DNA from: Nitrospira sp.
Lineage (GTDB): Bacteria > Nitrospirota > Nitrospiria > Nitrospirales > Nitrospiraceae
Assembly (NCBI GenBank): GCA_024998685.1
Contig: JACOEH010000012.1
Location: 1 to 64,000, forward strand
Length of the DNA stretch: 64,000 nt
Reading direction: 5' to 3'
Shown here one piece after another: positions 1-7,707 of the stretch (positions are counted from its first letter, which is position 1; every line of letters begins with the position of its first letter). The notes beneath the pieces are model-generated. The model did not search any database. It was not told where the DNA came from and worked only from the letters and a program-made list of their open reading frames with translations. The position numbers and the translations under genes are program-made.

Positions 1-1
1 G

Positions 2-55
2 AGCGAGACGGCTTGGAAGCATGCGCTCCAGCAGATCGAGAGACTCAAACTGTGA
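2..55 (+). CDS. C-terminal end of an unidentified protein (partial)
   Basis: An open frame enters from the left edge and ends at the TGA at 53-55. Only about 17 residues are visible, ending in ALQQIERLKL, which looks like a charged helix. The family cannot be identified from this. The stop lies about 50 bases before the next gene on the same strand. Confidence 0.4.
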   Translation, partial: SETAWKHALQQIERLKL

Positions 56-103
56 GTCATCATTTTCACGCCGGATTCAGGTTATACGATATGGCGAACA
101 GTC

Positions 104-442
104 TTGATTTCAGTGATGGTGATCGGCTTAGCGGGGATTGTAGGTGAAATGGTCTGGAGCGCTGATAAGGGGAAACTCCATAAAGTGGAAGTTATCGCCA
201 TGGCGATAACTTCCTCCAAAATTACGATTGAGAGAGCGGTGGAGACGGCTTTGGGAAGCATCGCAGGGCAGGCCATTGAGGCAGAATTGGAGAAGAGGGG
301 GAACAAGACTGTGTGGAATGTCGAAATCCTGACCGCTGAAGAAGCGATTATGGCGGTCTATGTCGATGCCGTTTCCGGATCGGTGATGATGACCGAGGAG
401 AAGGTGGCTAGGAAGAGGCCGGCTCAAGACAGGACATCATAA
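104..442 (+). CDS. Small exported PepSY-type domain protein
   Basis: This 112-residue protein opens with a short hydrophobic stretch (VMVIGLAGIVGEMVW) that could be a signal peptide or membrane anchor. The body follows the PepSY/propeptide pattern: ITIERAVETAL, then EAELEKRGNKTVWNVEI, then a beta segment ending AVYVDAVSGSVM. PepSY domains are usually small periplasmic or extracellular domains linked to peptidase inhibition. The first codon is TTG at 104. An in-frame ATG at 116 would also leave a usable signal segment, so the start is uncertain. It sits among other small envelope proteins. Confidence 0.7.
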   Translation: MISVMVIGLAGIVGEMVWSADKGKLHKVEVIAMAITSSKITIERAVETALGSIAGQAIEAELEKRGNKTVWNVEILTAEEAIMAVYVDAVSGSVMMTEEKVARKRPAQDRTS

Positions 443-535
443 CGCGGCCTGCTGGCCACTCGACAGAAATTGTATGTAGACGAGTGTCGTGGGCACGGTA
501 ACATTTCTAAAGAACTTCTCAAGAAGGAGGGGGCT

Positions 536-712
536 ATGCATCTGATGCTGGCAACACAGGAGCACGAGGTATTGTTGTGGGCGGTGAAGGGTACAATTTC
601 GAATCTCGGGATGGAAATCGGTTACACTGATAACCAGGCCATGGGGGAAGATTTGCAGAAGCAAAAGGAAATTCTCTTAGTGATTCATGCTCGGCTCGGA
701 TTCACGGCGTAA
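536..712 (+). CDS. Small hypothetical protein
   Basis: This is a 58-residue ORF. The frame is open from 470, but the ATG at 536 is chosen because an AAGGAGG ribosome-binding site lies just upstream. The protein begins MHLMLATQEHEVLLW and has no hydrophobic segment or known motif. It appears soluble and mixed alpha/beta. It is not recognised as a member of any family. The strong ribosome-binding site is the main support. Confidence 0.45.
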   Translation: MHLMLATQEHEVLLWAVKGTISNLGMEIGYTDNQAMGEDLQKQKEILLVIHARLGFTA

Positions 713-889
713 GGGAGCCTGTCCTTCTGCGCACGAGTGGACAGACGTCAGGAAAAGGCTGCGGATGGGGGTGAACGATGGAGCGAGCTTCGAATGACCA
801 ATATCTGAGGCACGTGCGGTATTTAGTTCCACTCAATCTGCTCGGCCATGCACAAATGGCTTTCCAGTATCTCGACGAAGGAGGATCAC

Positions 890-1288
890 ATGTCTGGGTA
901 TCTACTAGTGCTTACAATCGCTATTGGGTTTTCCTTGTCAGGCTTCACTCAATTTGTGGATAGAGGTGAATATGTGGAGGTGTCGAAGGGTGTGAAGTTG
1001 TGTTCCAATGCCACCCTGGATACCTCGAGCAGGAGGCTCGATTCGGAGAATCGCTTCTGGCGCGTCACGAGCAAAGCGCGGGCGAATGGCACGCAGGCTG
1101 TGGAGGCAATTGCCCTCGAAAGTTCATACGATCGCAAAAGCGGCGAGACCACGATCGAGGAACGCCAATACGATAATTATGCCACGTTATTTAAGAGAGT
1201 CCCGGAGCACAAGGGGATGCTGTTGATGGTCAGTCCAAGAGATGGTGAAGTTGAAGCGACCGTCGAGATTTGCAGTAAAAAGAAATAG
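890..1288 (+). CDS. Exported hypothetical protein
   Basis: This is a 132-residue protein starting at the ATG at 890, which follows an AAGGAGG site; the frame extends upstream to 848 without support. Residues 4-18 (YLLVLTIAIGFSLSG) look like a signal peptide or N-terminal anchor. The remainder is polar with two cysteines, one in KLCSNAT and one in the terminal EICSKKK, which could form a disulfide outside the cytoplasm. No family is recognised. Confidence 0.55.
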   Translation: MSGYLLVLTIAIGFSLSGFTQFVDRGEYVEVSKGVKLCSNATLDTSSRRLDSENRFWRVTSKARANGTQAVEAIALESSYDRKSGETTIEERQYDNYATLFKRVPEHKGMLLMVSPRDGEVEATVEICSKKK

Positions 1289-1549
1289 TGTCTGGCATGA
1301 CTACATGTATGCTCCTGGGCGGATTAGGTAGGTACATGCTGTGGGGTGTTTTGAGATGACTTGGAAGGCCGCATGGCTTGTTTTCCTCGATTACAGTGTA
1401 TGCAGGATGCAAGAGAAATCACCGTCTGTTTAACATTGCGTACTGATCACCAGGTATGATTCGTCCAAAAAGGTCAGCGGCGGATGTAAGTTGAAGCGAG
1501 TCATTGGTGAGTCTCCTCTTGCCTGATTGGGCGCAACTTAGGAGCGAAT

Positions 1550-1801
1550 TCAGACATGGGGTGCAATGTAGAGTCGCAAGCAATTTCCTTCAAACACTGC
1601 GCCTTCCAGGGCGACGACCGCACTCATGGCTTGCTCGCTCGAGCCCATTTCCACAAATCCATAGCCAGCCGATTTTCCACTGCATTTGTGTCGGACGACA
1701 TAAGCGCGAGTTACGATACCGTAAGTTCCGAATAGGTCGTGAAGCTGATAATCAGAAGTGGTGTCCGAGAGACCGCCGCCATACAAGATGCGTTTACTCA
1801 C
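1550..1801 (-). CDS. RRM-family RNA-binding protein
   Basis: This is a single RNA-recognition-motif protein of 83 residues, the size typical of the bacterial Rbp/glycine-rich group. RNP-2 is degenerate (RILYGGGL in place of the usual IYVGNL). RNP-1 is intact as KSAGYGFVEM, and the beta-alpha-beta order is kept (YQLHDLFGTYG, then AMSAVVALEGA). The GTG at 1801 is chosen because GAAGGG lies just upstream and it gives the canonical short N-terminus before RNP-2; the frame is also open from an ATG at 1822. Such proteins bind single-stranded RNA, often in cold or stress response. A DEAD-box helicase lies about 1 kb away on the opposite strand. Confidence 0.85.
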   Translation of the reverse strand: MSKRILYGGGLSDTTSDYQLHDLFGTYGIVTRAYVVRHKCSGKSAGYGFVEMGSSEQAMSAVVALEGAVFEGNCLRLYIAPHV

Positions 1802-1849
1802 ATCACCCTTCTTGTTGTGCAAAGCGGTCGCTCATATCGATCAAGATTA

Positions 1850-1975
1850 TTACTGATCTCGTGGTTCGAAATAGGTATAGACGAGGACGCTAACCACTCC
1901 CGTAATGTACAGCAAGGTTGCCGCAGCTAGAGGACTGTGAACGAACCATTGGACGAAATTCTGAAAGAGGGACAT
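1850..1975 (-). CDS. Small single-pass membrane protein (41 aa)
   Basis: This short ORF has an ATG at 1975 and a TAA at 1850-1852. It begins MSLFQNFVQWFVHSPLA, continues with a hydrophobic segment (AAATLLYITGVVSVLVYTYF), and ends EPRDQ. The layout is that of a one-pass micro-protein with a short charged tail. AGGAAC lies about 10 bases upstream. It is just upstream of, and co-directional with, the RRM gene. No family is recognised; coding status rests on the clean transmembrane pattern. Confidence 0.5.
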   Translation of the reverse strand: MSLFQNFVQWFVHSPLAAATLLYITGVVSVLVYTYFEPRDQ

Positions 1976-1984
1976 AGGTTTGCT

Positions 1985-2013
1985 GTTCCTATTCAGCGTT
2001 CCTATTCAGCGTT
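1985..2013. repeat. 13-bp tandem duplication
   Basis: The 13-mer GTTCCTATTCAGC occurs twice head to tail and is followed by GTT. On the minus strand each copy carries AGGAAC, so the duplication doubles a ribosome-binding-like sequence just upstream of the small membrane ORF at 1850-1975. Confidence 0.8.
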
Positions 2014-2099
2014 TAAGAGACGGCGCGGTTTACGCGTCGGTATCTGCCCAGTGGCTCAGCGGCGCTTGTTTCTAGCTTCGACAGGCTCGTGGTTCTTGC

Positions 2100-2318
2100 C
2101 TAACGACTTGCTTTCCTGAGCCGTGGCACGCAAGCGAGTATTCGGTCCAAAGCTATACCTCCCAACGACGTGACTTCTCGCCTGATAGCTTCCATGGAGG
2201 ATGTGTTATCGACCGAATTGGGATCAGTCAGCCCCAGCAGTTGCCAGCGGATCTTCGGTTTACGGGCGGACTTCTTCTTTCCTGTTCTGCGATTCTTCCA
2301 AACTGATGTGAGATTCAT
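2100..2318 (-). CDS. Small basic hypothetical protein
   Basis: This is a 72-residue protein whose ATG at 2318 follows AAAGGAG at good spacing; the frame extends upstream to 2342 without need. The N-terminal third is strongly basic (WKNRRTGKKKSARKPKIRW), suggesting nucleic-acid or ribosome contact. The rest contains EAIRREVTSLG, an apparent helix. No family is recognised. It is divergent from the helicase gene. Confidence 0.45.
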   Translation of the reverse strand: MNLTSVWKNRRTGKKKSARKPKIRWQLLGLTDPNSVDNTSSMEAIRREVTSLGGIALDRILACVPRLRKASR

Positions 2319-2841
2319 GGAGAACTCCTTTTCGTCGGGCATGAGCTCCTAGCCAGGGCATACTGACGGATGAAACCCGGTCTGCTTCGATACCGACAAC
2401 GAATTTTCTCATCTGTATGAAAGCGGGCGCCATTCATACCGAATGAGCGTCAGGACAGTGAAATTTCAAGCTGTCTCGTAGAGACCAGAGTGAGTAAGGG
2501 GAGTGAGCAGAGAGGACGCAACTTAAATGATGAGGGACTCTAACATGTGTTTCGTGAAGGAGTCAAATCTCCTCATCGGCTGATACTAAATTTAAGGTAT
2601 TTGGGGTGCAGATAGTATGATCCTCGCGTATCCATTGAAGAACAGCTTGACCTCGGGAGAGCCATGCTGTAAGGTAACACTACATTTCACTCGTGCTGGT
2701 CCGGCGAGGAGATGCTGAAACTATACGGATCTCGCGATCGCATCGCGACCAGGTCCAGTTCGGAGCAGCATCCAGCCCGGTTGTTTCTCCCATCGGTTCT
2801 CTGATCCCGTCATCATGCGATCATACTGAAAGGATAATGTA
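2319..2841. other. Intergenic region upstream of the DEAD-box helicase
   Basis: These 523 bases hold no convincing gene. They lie between the divergent small basic protein and the helicase and must contain both promoters. A 7-bp hairpin with a 3-base loop (TCGCGAT-CGC-ATCGCGA, 2732-2748) sits about 95 bases before the helicase start. A long structured leader would suit an RNA helicase regulated post-transcriptionally, but that is inference. Confidence 0.4.
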
Positions 2842-4128
2842 GTGGATACGTCTGTTCACGGAAATTTTCACGCTCTCGGCTTGTCCGAAGCACTTTTACA
2901 CGACTTGGCGGGTGTCGGATTCGCTTCACCGACTCCCATCCAAGAACGAGCCATTCCGCCTGCGCTTGCGGGCCGAGATATCATCGGATGCGCTCAAACC
3001 GGGACAGGAAAGACCGCCGCTTTCGTCATTCCAATCATCGAGCGGCTTGCTGTGTTTCCAAAAGGGCAGCCTCAGGCGTTGATCTTGGCGCCGACGCGCG
3101 AGCTCGCATTGCAGACCTTAGCGACGATCGAAAAACTCGGACGGAGCCGGCGCATTTCCGCGACCGTTATTGTGGGAGGCGCGGACATGCAAGCCCAAGT
3201 GCGAGGTTTGCGACAACGACCGGACGTCTTGGTTGCGACGCCGGGCCGTCTCCTCGATCATATGTGGAACGGCACCGTCTTGTTGTCGTCCATTAAGATG
3301 TTGGTGTTGGATGAAGCGGATCGCATGTTGGACATGGGCTTTGCCCCGCAAATCAATCAAATACTCGATGCCTTGCCGGAACGACGACAGACGCTGCTGT
3401 TTTCGGCTACCTTGCCGGCGGACTTGGCGCGGCTGATCCAAGCCAACGTGAACAACCCGGTGCGGGTGATGGTCGCGCCGTCTGCCACGACGGCCGAAGG
3501 TGTTACGCAGGCGGTGCATTACACATCTCATGGGGATAAACCTGATCTTTTGTTATCACTTTTGGGAGCTGATCAAGCGACCGCGCTGGTTTTCACCAGG
3601 ACGAAGCATCGTGCCGATCGGTTGGGGCGCTTGCTGGGTCGTGCGGGCCATCGAGTGGCTGTGCTGCATGGAGACCGGAGTCTGTCGCAGAGGCGCGCCG
3701 CACTGGAAGGTTTCAGACGCGGAGCATTCCGTGTGCTGGTGGCGACGGATATTGCCGCCCGAGGAATCGATGTTGCGAATATCGGCCATGTGATCAATTT
3801 CGATCTTCCCAATTGTCCGGAAGACTATGTGCATCGTATCGGACGCACGGCTCGGATGAAGACGACCGGTCGCGCCACAAGCTTTGTGACGGGAGAAGAC
3901 CAGCATCAACTGCGGGATATCGAGCGTCTATTGGGGCAAGCAGTCCCGCTGGCTCCTGGAAGCAAAGTTCCTTCTCCCGCGATTCCTACGACGGGCGGAG
4001 GTGCTCGCCGGGAGGGGCATCCTTCGAGGAGTCAGCTGAAACGTTCCCAAACCCACTCCTTCCGCAACGCGAGAAAGCCTCATGTCGAACCATCATCGTC
4101 TCGTGTTGCAGCGGCAATCCGTACATAA
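2842..4128 (+). CDS. rhlE: DEAD-box RNA helicase, RhlE-like
   Basis: This ATP-dependent RNA helicase of 428 residues has the complete motif set: Q motif GFASPTPIQ (26-34), Walker A AQTGTGKT (51-58), PTREL, GG, TPGR, DEAD (157-160), SAT near 188, and the C-terminal RecA lobe with ARGIDV and HRIGRTAR near 331. The core ends around residue 370. A basic, Ser/Arg-rich tail of about 60 residues follows, as in RhlE-type enzymes, and probably binds RNA. The start is a GTG. Expected roles are ribosome assembly and mRNA remodelling, often in the cold. The rhlE label is by architecture; RhlB- or CsdA-like relatives are less likely. Confidence 0.93.
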   Translation: MDTSVHGNFHALGLSEALLHDLAGVGFASPTPIQERAIPPALAGRDIIGCAQTGTGKTAAFVIPIIERLAVFPKGQPQALILAPTRELALQTLATIEKLGRSRRISATVIVGGADMQAQVRGLRQRPDVLVATPGRLLDHMWNGTVLLSSIKMLVLDEADRMLDMGFAPQINQILDALPERRQTLLFSATLPADLARLIQANVNNPVRVMVAPSATTAEGVTQAVHYTSHGDKPDLLLSLLGADQATALVFTRTKHRADRLGRLLGRAGHRVAVLHGDRSLSQRRAALEGFRRGAFRVLVATDIAARGIDVANIGHVINFDLPNCPEDYVHRIGRTARMKTTGRATSFVTGEDQHQLRDIERLLGQAVPLAPGSKVPSPAIPTTGGGARREGHPSRSQLKRSQTHSFRNARKPHVEPSSSRVAAAIRT

Positions 4129-4149
4129 AGTGTAAAAATAGTTCGCAGA

Positions 4150-4187
4150 ATCCGCCTCGTGAGATACAGTGTTCTCACGAGGCGGAT
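4150..4187 (+). promoter_or_regulatory. Long perfect hairpin overlapping the PilZ gene translation start region
   Basis: Arms at 4151-4164 and 4173-4186 are a perfect 14-bp inverted repeat (TCCGCCTCGTGAGA / TCTCACGAGGCGGA) with an 8-base loop, extended by one more A-T pair. The right arm contains GAGGCGGA, the only ribosome-binding-like sequence before the ATG at 4192. No T-run follows, so it is not a standard terminator. It may control translation of the PilZ gene or stabilise the helicase 3' end. Confidence 0.6.
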
Positions 4188-4191
4188 CTCT

Positions 4192-4572
4192 ATGCAGGCG
4201 ATTCAGCAACCAGAAGCGGCACGAAGCAAAGCCCGACGATACCACAGAGTGCGTACCTCCGTGCCATTCAGCTGTTCCCTCTCCTCGATAGAACCCAGAT
4301 GGTGGTTTCAGAAACCGGTCATTGATGTCGGGGTGGTCTATGACCTGTCGCTGTACGGTGCATGCGTGAGCACCGACGCGGCCATCAAGCCGGGCGACAA
4401 GGTTGCCCTCACACTTCGACTGACTAAAGGCACTGCTCCGGTGGAGGTGGCCGTGGCCACCGTCTGCTGGACGAACCATCAATTCTATGGACTTGCGTTC
4501 AGAACGCTCTCGCAAGCATCGTTGAGGCAGTTGGCTGAGTACATGAATGGTTCAGATATAGCGAAAGAGTAA
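4192..4572 (+). CDS. PilZ domain protein
   Basis: This 126-residue single-domain PilZ protein is predicted to bind cyclic di-GMP. The binding motifs are visible: an RxxxR-like ARRYHRVR near the N-terminus and a D/NxSxxG-type DLSLYGACV after about 50 residues. Beta strands typical of the PilZ barrel follow (KVALTLRL, VEVAVATVCW, YGLAFRTL). The ATG at 4192 is preferred over the GTG at 4159, which lies inside the hairpin. A second PilZ gene follows after 6 bases, and a GspE-type ATPase lies beyond it, which suggests c-di-GMP control of pili or secretion. Confidence 0.87.
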   Translation: MQAIQQPEAARSKARRYHRVRTSVPFSCSLSSIEPRWWFQKPVIDVGVVYDLSLYGACVSTDAAIKPGDKVALTLRLTKGTAPVEVAVATVCWTNHQFYGLAFRTLSQASLRQLAEYMNGSDIAKE

Positions 4573-4578
4573 AATAGG

Positions 4579-4977
4579 ATGGATGATGTAGGCGTCAAGG
4601 CCGGCAGTGGACAGAGTATCCCACAATTACGCAAGCATCCTCGGGTGCGTGTAGCGGCTCCATTTCCCTGTTCGTTGACCAGAGTCGGTTTGCTGAGGAA
4701 AGGGTCGGTTGAACAAGGTCTGGGAATCATCTATGACGTGTCGGCAAAAGGTGTGCGTGTCATGACGGAAGCGGTGATCACACCAGGAGATCGAATCGCC
4801 ATGAGTTTGCGATTGCCCAATCAGGCAACGTCAATGTTCATCGAAACCGCTACGGTTCGATGGGGCAAAGAACAAACCTATGGGGTAGAGTTTGAGGGAT
4901 TGTCTCTCAATGATAATCAGCATCTCCAGACTTTCATGAACCACCAGTCCGGGTCTGGCCGACCTCTTGCCGTCTAA
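4579..4977 (+). CDS. PilZ domain protein (second of a tandem pair)
   Basis: This 132-residue paralogue of the preceding gene has LRKHPRVRVAAPF matching the RxxxR region and YDVSAKGVRVMTE matching DxSxxG. The barrel strands RIAMSLRLP, FIETATVRW and YGVEFEGL follow. The two proteins are clearly related along their full length but diverged, so the duplication is old. The short spacing implies co-transcription. It is convergent with the GspE-type ATPase gene downstream. Confidence 0.87.
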   Translation: MDDVGVKAGSGQSIPQLRKHPRVRVAAPFPCSLTRVGLLRKGSVEQGLGIIYDVSAKGVRVMTEAVITPGDRIAMSLRLPNQATSMFIETATVRWGKEQTYGVEFEGLSLNDNQHLQTFMNHQSGSGRPLAV

Positions 4978-5123
4978 CCTTCCATCCCTGGAAAGTCTTC
5001 TTTTGCTACGGACCTCCTCTTCCTGTGCGCTCCTGGTTTGTCGGACCGGCCTGTCAGCACAGTCATGAGAGTGTTGAAGTCTTGGGTCGTCCGCAAATTT
5101 CTAATTACGGACCGGGAGTCGCT

Positions 5124-5141
5124 CCGGTCTGAATCGACCGG
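5124..5141 (-). terminator. Possible terminator of the GspE-type ATPase gene
   Basis: CCGGTC-GATTCA-GACCGG on the minus strand forms a 6-bp hairpin about 50 bases beyond the ATPase stop. A competing pairing uses GACCGG and CCGGTC at 5110-5129. There is no clear T-run, so support is modest. Confidence 0.3.
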
Positions 5142-5189
5142 CTGTCTGAGGTTTTGTTTGGGTGTTTTGTGTCGGGGTCAGTCGACGAA

Positions 5190-7508
5190 CTATTTGATGG
5201 CGACGGCTTTGACTTCTTTGTATGTCGTGTGGCCTTGCAAGACTTTTTGAATGCCGTCTTGGACGAGCGTCGTCATCCCTTCTGCCAAGGCGGTTTTCAG
5301 CATCTCTTCGGTGCGCGCCTTTTGTTGAACCATTCGTTTCATGGAATCCGTACCCAAGAGGAGTTCGTGCAAGGCGACCCGGCCTTTGAAGCCGGATCGG
5401 TTGCACGTTTCGCATCCCTTTCCACGAGACAACCTGAATGTATTGTCCTGTTTGATGTTGAGCTTATCCCAATACTCCTGCCCATACCCCAGTCGAAGTT
5501 CCTCATATTCCTCTTTGCTTCCGATGTATTGTTCCTTACAGTCCTTGCAGATCCTGCGGGCCAACCGTTGCGCCAGCACACCCAGCATGGCATCCGCAAA
5601 ACTGAACGGATCGCAACCCATGTCGAGCAGGCGAGTGACCGTTTCGACTGCGCTGTTAGTGTGCAGTGTGCTCAATACCAGATGGCCGGTGAGCGATGCT
5701 TCAATGCCGGTGTCGGCCGTTTCTTTATCCCGCATTTCTCCCACCATGATGACATCGGGGTCGGCTCGGAGAAATGCGCGCATCGCATTGGCGAATGTCA
5801 GGCCGATTTTGGGCTGGACTTGAACCTGACGCAGGCCGTACTGCGTAATTTCGACCGGGTCTTCGGCCGTCCATATTTTGATATCCGGAGTGTTGATGTT
5901 GCCGAGGACGGAATGCAGGGTGGTCGTCTTGCCGGAGCCCGTCGGCCCGACACAGAGAATGATGCCGTAGGGCTTTTCTGAAATCTCCTTGAGCGCTCTG
6001 AGGTTCCGTTCTGAGAATCCCATCTTGTCGAGAGGCAGCGGTTCACTCGCCGCGAGGATACGCATAACCACGTCTTCGTTATATCCGGATGTGGGAAGGG
6101 TCGCGACGCGGAGTTCGATCTCTTTCGTCTCCGAGAGCTTGAATTTGATCTTCCCATCTTGAGGCTTGCGGCGCTCGGCGATGTCCAAGCTGGCCATGAT
6201 CTTGAGTCGGGAGACGATAGCCCGCCGATAGCTCTGCGGGATCTTCATGTATTCGAAACAGTCACCGTCGACCCGGAAACGGACCAGGGTTTCGCGTTTT
6301 TCTCCATACGGCTCAATGTGAATGTCCGACGCATTTTGGCGATAGGCGTCGGCAATGATTTGGTTGGCGAGACGGACGATCGCGCTGTCGTTTTCATCCA
6401 ATCCTCCGGCGGTGGCGGAATCCTCCATCGCCTCGGCCTGTGCCTCGGTGACCAGTTCGCCGAGAATGTCGGAAACATTTTCGTCGAGCTTCCGCCCTCC
6501 GTTGTCGCTCTGTCCGGTAGCCGAGTTCAGAAATTGCGCGATGTCGCGGCGGAGACTGACGGCAAACCGAATGTTGAGGCCGGGGAACGTCCGTTTGATG
6601 TCTTGAACGCGATCAAGGTCACCGGGATCGTCGGTCAGAATCTCGATCGCCATGCGATCCCGCTTGAGCGGCATCCAATGGTTCTTTTTCAGGTAGTCGA
6701 CATTGAGGTTCTTCAACAGTTCGACATCGACGAGGGTGCGTTCACTGTATTCGATATAGGGACATTTATAGAACTGGGCGAGCGATCTGCCGATATCAAG
6801 TTTGGGAACCTTGTGTTTTTCGATCAGCAGGCTTTCCAGATCGTTCATCCCTTTTCGGGAGTCGGCGATGACCTGGTCGAGTTCATTCTGAGTGATCCGA
6901 TTGGTACTGACCAAAAGATCGAATTTCGTCGGATTCTTTTTGGATATCTTCCGGAGGTTGAAAAAGGCGATACCCAGCGCTTTGGCGATTTCGTCGACGG
7001 CTTCTTCGTCCTTTCGGGTAAACCGACTCCCGCTTTTCTTATTGAGTAGTTGGAGGACTCCCATCAGGTATTTATTGTCGGCGACGATCGGATAGGTCAG
7101 GACTTGCTTCGCCTTGAAGCCGGTGCGTTTATCGTAGGATGTGTCGTGGAGCAAAGACGGATGAATGGCATGGAGTTCGGCGACGTTGTAGGCATCGACG
7201 ATATTGACGGGGCGGAGGTATTTGGCGCAGAAGCCGGCGAGGCTCTGTTCGGTAATAGGAATGCGGACTTCTTCAACGCCGTCGATATGGGGAACTTTGG
7301 AGAAAATTTGCTTTTTTTCGGGATCGAATGCGAAAAGCGTCAGGTCTTCTGCGTCGAACAGGCTTAAGATGTCTTTATGGAGGTCGAGGAGTATTTGGTC
7401 GAGATTGCTGGCCGCATGAATCTGTGTGGTAATGCGCTTGACGTGCTCTGCATGCTCGACCTTGTGCTGCAGTTCCTGGACGTTCTGAGTCATCGGTTTG
7501 GTGTGCAT
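5190..7508 (-). CDS. GAF-domain type IV pilus/type II secretion ATPase (GspE/PilB family)
   Basis: This 772-residue protein has three parts. Residues about 20-170 form a GAF-like domain, not usual in PilB or GspE. Residues about 205-320 form a T2SSE/MshEN-like N-terminal domain, a fold that binds c-di-GMP in some members. The secretion ATPase core follows, with Walker A GPTGSGKTT, Asp box, Walker B and the His box. A zinc-binding tetracysteine appears as CKDC and CETC near the C-terminus. It would be a cytoplasmic hexameric motor that polymerises pilins or pseudopilins. No pilin, platform or secretin gene is adjacent. The two PilZ genes next door fit second-messenger control. Confidence 0.9.
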   Translation of the reverse strand: MHTKPMTQNVQELQHKVEHAEHVKRITTQIHAASNLDQILLDLHKDILSLFDAEDLTLFAFDPEKKQIFSKVPHIDGVEEVRIPITEQSLAGFCAKYLRPVNIVDAYNVAELHAIHPSLLHDTSYDKRTGFKAKQVLTYPIVADNKYLMGVLQLLNKKSGSRFTRKDEEAVDEIAKALGIAFFNLRKISKKNPTKFDLLVSTNRITQNELDQVIADSRKGMNDLESLLIEKHKVPKLDIGRSLAQFYKCPYIEYSERTLVDVELLKNLNVDYLKKNHWMPLKRDRMAIEILTDDPGDLDRVQDIKRTFPGLNIRFAVSLRRDIAQFLNSATGQSDNGGRKLDENVSDILGELVTEAQAEAMEDSATAGGLDENDSAIVRLANQIIADAYRQNASDIHIEPYGEKRETLVRFRVDGDCFEYMKIPQSYRRAIVSRLKIMASLDIAERRKPQDGKIKFKLSETKEIELRVATLPTSGYNEDVVMRILAASEPLPLDKMGFSERNLRALKEISEKPYGIILCVGPTGSGKTTTLHSVLGNINTPDIKIWTAEDPVEITQYGLRQVQVQPKIGLTFANAMRAFLRADPDVIMVGEMRDKETADTGIEASLTGHLVLSTLHTNSAVETVTRLLDMGCDPFSFADAMLGVLAQRLARRICKDCKEQYIGSKEEYEELRLGYGQEYWDKLNIKQDNTFRLSRGKGCETCNRSGFKGRVALHELLLGTDSMKRMVQQKARTEEMLKTALAEGMTTLVQDGIQKVLQGHTTYKEVKAVAIK

Positions 7509-7707
7509 CCGACCGTATTCCCCTGAGATCGAAACGTGAATGAATCAGGTTGTACACGGATCACAGGGGCCGGGCCATGAATAGGTCACCGAGATCCGAA
7601 TCGGATTTCAGTCTAACGGAATGACCCGGGAAGGCAAGGAAAAGCGATTTTCTGTCGGCCGATTCGCTAAAAATATGAGGCGGTTTTCAGTCGGAAGTTG
7701 CCGTGGA

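Noticed and set aside
1937-2119. 60-codon plus-strand ORF
   Set aside because: It runs through the 13-bp duplication and the opposite small genes, has no ribosome-binding site and an odd composition.
2540-2585. Possible 18-codon upstream ORF in the helicase leader
   Set aside because: Too short, with no conserved feature and no clear ribosome-binding site.
5154-7049. Long plus-strand frames (275 and 296 codons) opposite the GspE-type ATPase
   Set aside because: They mirror codon bias of the minus-strand gene, lack ribosome-binding sites and domains, and lie wholly within a strongly supported gene.
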